NCBI GenBank assembly: GCA_945865925.1
Contig: CAMBFG010000003.1
Location: 124,001 to 188,000 of the forward strand
DNA: 64,000 bases
Reading direction: 5' to 3'
Source of the DNA: Dehalococcoides mccartyi
GTDB lineage: Bacteria > Chloroflexota > Dehalococcoidia > UBA2979
Shown: piece after piece, positions 57,370-64,000 of the stretch
Layout of the letters: each line of letters starts with the position of its first letter
Numbering within the stretch: position 1 is the stretch's first letter
The notes under the pieces: generated by a model
Database searches by the model: none
What the model was told of the DNA's origin: nothing
Seen by the model: only the letters and a program-made list of their open reading frames with translations
Position numbers and translations under genes: made by a program

Positions 57370-58032
57370 GTGGCGAGGAGGCGGCGCGTGGCGGTCGAGC
57401 GGATAGCCCTGCAGCGCTCCTTTGTGCGGATCACTCCGGACGAGATCGCGGTGAAGCCAGCGCGCGCCACCCTCGTCGGCCCGCTGGTCCAACTCGCGCT
57501 CACCGGGATCGCCTCATGGGCGATCGCGACGTATATCGCCTCGCTGCCGCTCTGGGTGCTGATGGTGCTGTTCGTGTTCGTGCTGATCTCGGGGCCCACG
57601 GCGGTGCTGGGGCTCGTCTACAACGTGATGGGCTCGGCGTTCGTCATGGAGCGCCAGAAGCGCACCTGCCGCTTCCAGCAGGGCTTCCTCGGCCTGGGCC
57701 TCGGCACCCGCGAACTGGTGCCGTTCGACCGGATCGCGCGTATCGAGGTGGGTGGCGACTTCGAGTCGGAACTGGGCTCGGGCGACCTCCAGGACGTGGT
57801 CCGCTGGGAGATCCGCCTCGTGAAGGACAACGGGCGCGTCCTCCCCTTCGCCTCGATCATTTCCGCTCGCCCGATGGCGGACGAAGCGCTGGAGCGCGCC
57901 AACATCGTTGCCCGCGCCACGGCGGAGATGTGCGGGGCGCCGGTCGCCGAGGCGGCGCTTCCCGAGTGGGCCATCGTGGAGGCCGTTGACGAGGGCTCCG
58001 AGGAGCCTCAAGAGCCCGCTTCCGAGGAGTAG
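57370..58032 (+). CDS. Hypothetical membrane protein
   Basis: GTG 57370 lies 7 nt after TACGAT; two TM segments followed by a soluble beta-rich domain. Confidence 0.65.
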   Translation: MARRRRVAVERIALQRSFVRITPDEIAVKPARATLVGPLVQLALTGIASWAIATYIASLPLWVLMVLFVFVLISGPTAVLGLVYNVMGSAFVMERQKRTCRFQQGFLGLGLGTRELVPFDRIARIEVGGDFESELGSGDLQDVVRWEIRLVKDNGRVLPFASIISARPMADEALERANIVARATAEMCGAPVAEAALPEWAIVEAVDEGSEEPQEPASEE

Positions 58033-58041
58033 GCTGGATAG

Positions 58042-58473
58042 GTGACTACACCAGCACCCACTCCCCAGGCCGACCCGATCCAGACGATTGCCGGCGCGCG
58101 CACGATCGCTGTCGTGGGGGTGTCCTCAGACCCCTACCGGCCCTCGAATGACGTGGCCAGGTACCTGATCGAGGCGGGATACACGGTGTATCTGGTCAAC
58201 CCGACGGAGACGGAAATCTTTGGGCGCCCGGTATACGGCTCCGTGCGTGACCTCCCAGAGACCGTCGACATCGTGGACGTGTTTCGGCGTTCCGCAGACG
58301 TGCCGCCCGTGGTGGAGGACGCCATCGCGGCGGGCGCGCGGTGCGTCTGGCTGCAGTTGGACATCGTGAACGAGGCCGCGGCCTCCCGTGCCGCCGGGGC
58401 CGGTCTGAGCGTGGTGATGGACCGCTGCACCAAGATCGAGCACCTGCGCTGGAGGGCCCAGCAGACCCGGTAG
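58042..58473 (+). CDS. CoA-binding-domain protein (YccU family)
   Basis: ARTIAVVGVSSDPYRPSNDVARYLIEAGYTVYLVNPTETEIFGRPVYGSVRDLPETVDIVDVFR. Confidence 0.92.
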   Translation: MTTPAPTPQADPIQTIAGARTIAVVGVSSDPYRPSNDVARYLIEAGYTVYLVNPTETEIFGRPVYGSVRDLPETVDIVDVFRRSADVPPVVEDAIAAGARCVWLQLDIVNEAAASRAAGAGLSVVMDRCTKIEHLRWRAQQTR

Positions 58474-58559
58474 CGCTCCGTTTGCCCTCGCGAGCCGCTA
58501 CCGCTCCGGGTGGTACACTCGATGTCTCACGGGCTTACCGAGGGGACACCAGCACGAAC

Positions 58560-60029
58560 GTGCATGGGCCGCGCGAAAAGTGCGGGATCTTCGGCGTTTT
58601 CGCCCCAGGCGAAGACGTGGCTCGCCTCACATTCTTTGGTCTCCACGCACTGCAACACCGCGGACAAGAATCCGCCGGTATTGCGACGACCGATGGCCGC
58701 AAGATCAACATCTTCGCGGACATGGGCCTCGTCGCGCAGGTGTTCGACGAGGACACGCTTGCTGGCCTGCCGGGCCACGCGGCCATCGGCCACACGCGCT
58801 ACTCGACGACCGGGTCGAGCATCCAATGCAACGCGCAGCCGTTCCTGATCAAGGGCGCGCTGGGTGAACTGGCGATCGCGCACAACGGCAACGTCGTGAA
58901 CGCCGACATCATGCGCAGCGACCTCGAGCAGCGCGGCGTGCGCTTCGAGACGACCACGGACACCGAGGTCCTTGGTGCGCTGCTGGCCGAGGCGCCGGCG
59001 AGCCACTGGCAGGACGGCTTCCAGGAGATGATGCGGCGCGCCGTCGGCGCGTACTCGCTCGTGATCCTGTCGAAGGACGCGATCTACGGCGTGCGCGACC
59101 CACTGGGGATCCGCCCGCTGTGCATCGGACGGCTGAACGGGACTGGCTGGGTGCTGGCTTCCGAGACCTGCGCCCTGGACCACCTGGGTGCGGACTTTGT
59201 CCGCGAGGTCGCGCCGGGCGAGGTCGTGCGGATCGATGCCGATGGGCTGACCTCGACGTTCCCGATCGGGCCGTCCACGCAGCAGGCACTCTGCCTGTTC
59301 GAGTTCATCTACTTCGCCCGGCCGGACTCCAAACTCGATGGCCAGTTGCTGCACCCCGTCCGCATGCGGATGGGCGCGCGACTGTCCGAGGAGTATCCGG
59401 TGGATGCGGACCTCGTAATCGGTGTGCCGGACTCGGCGACGGCGGCGGCGATCGGCTACGCGGCCGCCTCGGGTATCCCGTACGCCGAGGGCCTGGTGAA
59501 GAACCGCTACGTCGGCCGGACGTTCATCCAGCCCGACCAGCGCCTCCGTGAGCGCGGCGTGCAGTTGAAGTACAACCCCCTGCGCGAGGTGATCGAGGGC
59601 AAGCGCGTCATCGTCGTGGACGACTCGATCGTGCGCGGGACGACGACGCCGCGTGTGGTGAAGATGCTGCGCGACGCCGGCGCGACCGAGGTGCATATGC
59701 GCATCACGTCGCCGCCGATCACGCACCCGTGCTTCTACGGCGTGGACATGGCGACGCGCGGCGAATTAATCGCGGCGAACAAGTCCGAGGACGAAATCCG
59801 CGACCACATCGACGCGGATTCCCTCGGCTACCTGTCGCTGGAGGGCACCATTGCCGCCACCGGGCTGCCGAACGGGCGCCATTGCACCGCCTGCTTCTCC
59901 GGGCAGTACCCCTCGGAAGTGCCGCTCCAGTTCGACAAGTTCGCCCTGGAGTCCGAGGCGGGGCGCCCCGACCATCAGATTCCCGTGATCACCGCGCGTC
60001 CGGCCACCATCCCGCTGACCGCGCGGTAG
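58560..60029 (+). CDS. purF: Amidophosphoribosyltransferase
   Basis: REKCGIFGVFAPGEDVARLTFFGLHALQHRGQESAGIAT; VIVVDDSIVRGTTTPRVVKMLRDAGA; GTG 58560 start gives short propeptide before Cys. Confidence 0.96.
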   Translation: MHGPREKCGIFGVFAPGEDVARLTFFGLHALQHRGQESAGIATTDGRKINIFADMGLVAQVFDEDTLAGLPGHAAIGHTRYSTTGSSIQCNAQPFLIKGALGELAIAHNGNVVNADIMRSDLEQRGVRFETTTDTEVLGALLAEAPASHWQDGFQEMMRRAVGAYSLVILSKDAIYGVRDPLGIRPLCIGRLNGTGWVLASETCALDHLGADFVREVAPGEVVRIDADGLTSTFPIGPSTQQALCLFEFIYFARPDSKLDGQLLHPVRMRMGARLSEEYPVDADLVIGVPDSATAAAIGYAAASGIPYAEGLVKNRYVGRTFIQPDQRLRERGVQLKYNPLREVIEGKRVIVVDDSIVRGTTTPRVVKMLRDAGATEVHMRITSPPITHPCFYGVDMATRGELIAANKSEDEIRDHIDADSLGYLSLEGTIAATGLPNGRHCTACFSGQYPSEVPLQFDKFALESEAGRPDHQIPVITARPATIPLTAR

Positions 60030-60113
60030 GCCCAGGCCCTCGCGACCCCGTAGCCCGCGTCTCCACTGCCAGATACGCTTCCAGCAGGCACTCCCCGCCT
60101 CGAAGGCCGCGCG

Positions 60114-61178
60114 ATGAGCGACCGCGATCCTCAGCCCCTCACCTACGCCGCTGCTGGCGTCGATGTCGCCGCGCGCGATGCCGCTGCACGCCGCTATGGC
60201 GAGGTCGCGCGGACCACGCACGGGCCTGAGGTGTTGCGCCTCGGCGGGGGCTTTGCGGGCCTCTTCCACCTCGGCCAGCGCATGCGCGATCCGGTGCTCG
60301 TCGGCGCCACCGACGGCGTCGGTACCAAGGTGCTGCTGCAGGCCGCCCTCGACCGTTACGAGGACGCGGGGCGTGACGTGGTCACGAACAACGTGAACGA
60401 TCTCATCGCGATCGGTGCCGAGCCGCTGTTCTTCCTCGACTACATCGCCACGAACGCGCTGCCGGCCGAGGCGCGCCTGCGCGTCGTCGAGGGTGTCGCT
60501 GCCGCCTGTCGTGAGCAGGGTGTCGCGCTGATCGGCGGCGAGACCGCGGACATGCCGGACATCTACCGTCCGAAGGACTTCGACCTTGCGGGCTTCATCG
60601 TCGGCGCTGTCGAGCGCGACGGGATGATCGATGGCTCCACGATCGCGCCCGGCGACGCGCTGGTGGCGTTGCCCTCGACGGGGCTGCACACCAACGGCTA
60701 CTCGCTCGCGCGGGAGGTCTGGGGCCTCGGCAAGGGCCTCGGCGACAACCACGACCGCGAGGTACTCGCACGTGAAGTCGAGGAGTTGCACGGGACGCTG
60801 GGGGACGCGCTCTGCGCGCTCCACCAGCCGTACTGGCCCATGCTGCGCGAGGCGTTTACGGGCGGCTACCTGAAGGGCATCGCCCACATCACCGGCGGCG
60901 GGATCCACGGCAACCTGCCGCGCATCCTGGGCGACGGTGTCGCTGGCCACATCGACCGTTCGACGTGGACGGTGCCGCCGCTGTTTGCGCTGATCCAGGG
61001 CGAGGGCCACATCACCGATGCCGAGATGTTCCACACGTTCAACATGGGCATTGGCATGATCCTCGTCGTTGCGGAGGCGGACCTCGATGCCGCGCTCACG
61101 CTTCCCGGTGCGTGGCGTGTCGGGAACGTCGAGGCGCGCGGCACGGATGGCGCGGTGCGAGGACTGCCGGATCGCTAG
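60114..61178 (+). CDS. purM: Phosphoribosylformylglycinamidine cyclo-ligase
   Basis: YAAAGVDVAARDAAARRYGEVARTT; VGATDGVGTKVLLA-type; IGGETADMPDIY; HITGGGIHGNLPRIL. Confidence 0.96.
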   Translation: MSDRDPQPLTYAAAGVDVAARDAAARRYGEVARTTHGPEVLRLGGGFAGLFHLGQRMRDPVLVGATDGVGTKVLLQAALDRYEDAGRDVVTNNVNDLIAIGAEPLFFLDYIATNALPAEARLRVVEGVAAACREQGVALIGGETADMPDIYRPKDFDLAGFIVGAVERDGMIDGSTIAPGDALVALPSTGLHTNGYSLAREVWGLGKGLGDNHDREVLAREVEELHGTLGDALCALHQPYWPMLREAFTGGYLKGIAHITGGGIHGNLPRILGDGVAGHIDRSTWTVPPLFALIQGEGHITDAEMFHTFNMGIGMILVVAEADLDAALTLPGAWRVGNVEARGTDGAVRGLPDR

Positions 61179-61199
61179 CAATCACTGGAGATGAGACCG

Positions 61200-62777
61200 A
61201 TGACCCATCGCGCTGTCCTGGCCGTGTACGACAAGCAGGGGATCGCTGACCTCGCACGCGGGCTGCATGCGATGGGCTGGGAACTCGTCTCGACCGGTGG
61301 CACCGCACGCGCCGTCCGCGAGGCGGGCATCCCGGTGATCGAGGTTGCGGAGCTGACGGCCAGCCCGGAAATGTTCGGCGGCCGTGTGAAGACGCTGCAC
61401 CCGAAGGTGCATGGCGGCATCCTCTATCGGCGCGGCCTCGCCGAAGACGAGGCACAGGCCGCCGAGTACGGCATCCCCAACATCGACATGGTCGCGGGCA
61501 ACCTCTACCCCTTCGTCGAGACCGTCGCAGGCGACCCATCGTTCGAGGACGCGATCGAGCAGATCGATATCGGCGGGCCGGCGATGATCCGTGCCGCCTC
61601 CAAGAACCACCAGTGGGTGCTGCCGATCATCGATCCCGCCGACTACGCCTCGATCCTCGAGGCGCTCCAGGCGGCGGGCGGCGACCCGGCGGGCATCGAT
61701 GGCGCGTACCGGCGCCGCCTGGCAGCGAAGGCGTTCCAGCACGTCGCACACTACGACACGGCAGTCGCCGAGTACCTGCGCACGCCGGACGATGTGTTCC
61801 CCGCGCAACTCACGGTCGGCATGACCCGCGTGCAGGAGATGCGCTACGGCGAGAACCCCCACCAGCAGGGCGCCTTCTACACCCTCGACTCCGTGCGCAC
61901 GCCGATCGAGGGCATCGGTGCGATGCAGCAGCACCATGGGAAGGGGATGTCGTACGTCAACTTCCTGGACGCGGACGCCGCCTTCAACGTGGTGTGTGAC
62001 TTCGAGGGGCCGGCGGTCGCAATCATCAAGCACACCAACCCCGCCTGCCTCGCAGCCGGTGACGCGCCACTCGCGCGGCTGTACGAGCGAGCGCTGACCG
62101 AGGGCGACTTCGTCTCGGCCTACGGGGGCATCGTCGCCGTGAACCGCGTCGTCGACATGGACCTCGCGGTCGCGTTGCGCGACGTCCTGTCGCCCGAGTC
62201 CGGCGTGCGGATGTTCTACGAGATCGTGATCGCGCCGGGATACGAGCCGGACGCGCTCGACCACCTCAAGAAGAAGTCGAAGGACATCCGCATCCTCGAA
62301 GCCCCGATCGGCGATCCGCATCGCGAGCGCCTCGAGGTGCGTGGGGTGCGCGGCGGGATGCTCGTGGAGACCGCCGACGTGTCGCTCGACACGCGCTTCG
62401 ATGTGGTGAGCGAGCGCCAACCCTCGAAGCAGGAGATGGCCGACCTGCAGATCGCCTGGCGCGTGTGCAAGCACGTGAAGTCGAACGCCGTTGCGTTCGT
62501 GAAGGACGGTGTGCTCATCGGCATGGGCGCGGGCCAACCGAACCGCGTGGGCAGTGCCGAGATCTGTAAGGCCCAGGCCGGCGAGCGTGCCCGCGGCGCG
62601 GTCGCTGCCACCGATGCCCTCATCCCCTTCCCCGACACCGTCGAGGTGTGCGCGAGCGCCGGCTGCACCGTGGTCGCCCACACGGGCGGCTCCATCCGTG
62701 ATGACGAGTCGGTCGCCGCCGCGAACCGCCTCGGCGTGACACTCATCGTGACCGGCGTCAGGCACTTCCGGCACTAG
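61200..62777 (+). CDS. purH: Bifunctional AICAR transformylase / IMP cyclohydrolase
   Basis: RAVLAVYDKQGIADLARGLHAMGWELVSTGGTARAVREAGIPV; GGRVKTLHPKVHGGILYRR; RYGENPHQQGAFY; KHTNPACLA. Confidence 0.96.
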   Translation: MTHRAVLAVYDKQGIADLARGLHAMGWELVSTGGTARAVREAGIPVIEVAELTASPEMFGGRVKTLHPKVHGGILYRRGLAEDEAQAAEYGIPNIDMVAGNLYPFVETVAGDPSFEDAIEQIDIGGPAMIRAASKNHQWVLPIIDPADYASILEALQAAGGDPAGIDGAYRRRLAAKAFQHVAHYDTAVAEYLRTPDDVFPAQLTVGMTRVQEMRYGENPHQQGAFYTLDSVRTPIEGIGAMQQHHGKGMSYVNFLDADAAFNVVCDFEGPAVAIIKHTNPACLAAGDAPLARLYERALTEGDFVSAYGGIVAVNRVVDMDLAVALRDVLSPESGVRMFYEIVIAPGYEPDALDHLKKKSKDIRILEAPIGDPHRERLEVRGVRGGMLVETADVSLDTRFDVVSERQPSKQEMADLQIAWRVCKHVKSNAVAFVKDGVLIGMGAGQPNRVGSAEICKAQAGERARGAVAATDALIPFPDTVEVCASAGCTVVAHTGGSIRDDESVAAANRLGVTLIVTGVRHFRH

Positions 62778-62862
62778 GCCTTAGCCCCGAGTGCCGGTGA
62801 GCAGCGTCGGCACTAATCGTCCGTGAGCAGGTCTCGCCACGATGGGCCGTTAGACTCGGCTC

Positions 62863-63603
62863 ATGGCCACCGTTGACCTCGTCATCCCCGTCTATAACGA
62901 GGAGCATGTGCTCGCCGGGAGCATCGAGCGTGCCCTGGGGTACCTCGACGGGCACCCGGAGCATCGCTGGCGGCTGGTCGTCGCAGACAACGCCTCGCGT
63001 GACCGGACGCTTGAGGTCGCCCGAGGGCTCGAGGCGGCGCACCCGGGGCGGGTGATCGTCCTCCACCTGCCGGTGAAGGGCCGAGGGATTGCCCTCCGGA
63101 ACGCCTGGCTGACCTCAGACGCCGACGTCCTCGCCTATATGGACGTGGACCTCTCGACCGACCTCGGGCACCTCCAGGCGCTGGTCGACCCGATCGCGGC
63201 GGGCCAGGTGGACGTCGCCTACGGTTGCCGCCTCGGGAAGGGCGCGGTCACCAACCGCTCGTTCAAGCGGGAGCTCATCAGCCGCAGTTACGTCTTCATC
63301 CTGAACTGGGCCCTCGGCCTGCGGGTGACGGACGCCCAGTGCGGGTTTAAGGCCATCTCCCGGGAGGCCGCGAGGGCGCTCGTGCCGCTGACGCACGATA
63401 ACAAGTGGTTTTTCGACTCAGAACTGCTGTGGGTGGCCCAGAAAAACCGCTTCCGCCTGCGCGAGGTACCCGTCCGCTGGATCGAGGATCCCGACACCCG
63501 CGTGAAGATCGTCCGTACCGCCATTGAGGATCTCCAGGGGATCTGGCGTCTGAGGCGGCATGCCGTCCCGCGAGTGCCCGGACGGGCCTCCCGAGGGGTC
63601 TAG
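62863..63603 (+). CDS. Glycosyltransferase family 2, dolichyl-phosphate glucosyltransferase-like
   Basis: VDLVIPVYNEEHVLAGSIERAL; DVLAYMDVDLSTDLGHL; DAQCGFKAISREAA; VPVRWIEDPDTRVK. Confidence 0.9.
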   Translation: MATVDLVIPVYNEEHVLAGSIERALGYLDGHPEHRWRLVVADNASRDRTLEVARGLEAAHPGRVIVLHLPVKGRGIALRNAWLTSDADVLAYMDVDLSTDLGHLQALVDPIAAGQVDVAYGCRLGKGAVTNRSFKRELISRSYVFILNWALGLRVTDAQCGFKAISREAARALVPLTHDNKWFFDSELLWVAQKNRFRLREVPVRWIEDPDTRVKIVRTAIEDLQGIWRLRRHAVPRVPGRASRGV

Positions 63604-63810
63604 CAGCCCAAATCTCGACGCTGGCGCCACCCGGAGATCAGCGGGATCATGGGCCACGGTCGGTGGAGGTCGGGCTCGCGGGCAACGTTCGCGTTGACCG
63701 TATCTGGGCGGCCTCGCTACATTCGCGGCGGCCCCGCAGCCTCGGCTGCGCGTGCCTTGTGGCGGTCGCGGCCAATCTGGGCGACGCGGTCGCGGGCTTC
63801 GGAGGTCGGC

Positions 63811-63912
63811 ATGCTGGGTGAAGGCGAAGGCCTCGAACTCCTCGGTGTGTTCATCACGTTCATCTTTGGTCTGGGTGTGATGGTGGTCTTGGGGAAGTGG
63901 TGGGAGGCGTAG
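63811..63912 (+). CDS. Very small single-TM protein (33 aa)
   Basis: GGAGGTCGGC-ATG; MLGEGEGLELLGVFITFIFGLGVMVVLGKWWEA. Confidence 0.45.
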   Translation: MLGEGEGLELLGVFITFIFGLGVMVVLGKWWEA

Positions 63913-64000
63913 TCACGCCTCAACCCGCCTAACGGTGGGTCCCACAGAGTGGCAGCGGTCCCCGGGGTGCCGGGGGTGGATGGCGAGGCAGGCATGGCGG

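Noticed and set aside
61182-62774. 530-aa minus-strand ORF opposite purH
   Set aside because: Shadow ORF; purH motifs are clear on the + strand.

Overview
GC-rich bacterial chromosome segment, about 64 kb, densely coding and housekeeping-rich. Gene content and family variants suggest Chloroflexota (Dehalococcoidia/Tepidiformia-like), but this is inference. I see no CRISPR array, rRNA, tRNA or transposase. Recognisable blocks: thiolase C-terminus; tmk, R3H/AAA ATPase and pdxT-pdxS; usp and trkA pair; pheA-fpg; dapA-asd-dapB; rpsO-pnp; pepA; coaBC-coaX; dnaA plus a likely oriC next to obg-nadD; gyrB; ychF; two XdhC-family genes; tatA; murT-gatD-M23-lgt; aroA; folP-folK; purF-purM-purH. The most interesting locus is ~46.4-55.4 kb. 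A clear SAM-I (S-box) riboswitch is followed by a short Met-rich ORF that runs into a strong hairpin, then a divergent threonine-synthase-like PLP enzyme, a stand-alone NIL-domain protein and a CysO/MoaD-like sulfur carrier. Further downstream lie an Rrf2 regulator with an IscR-like operator, cysK, a second sulfur carrier, a MoeB/ThiF E1-like enzyme, a third sulfur carrier, a CysM-type enzyme, a tandem rhodanese, an uncharacterised protein and a JAMM protease. I interpret this as a combined sulfur-carrier-protein route to cysteine and possibly homocysteine, in which all three carriers end with residues beyond Gly-Gly. All calls come from reading the sequence and the ORF translations; no searches or structure predictions were run.
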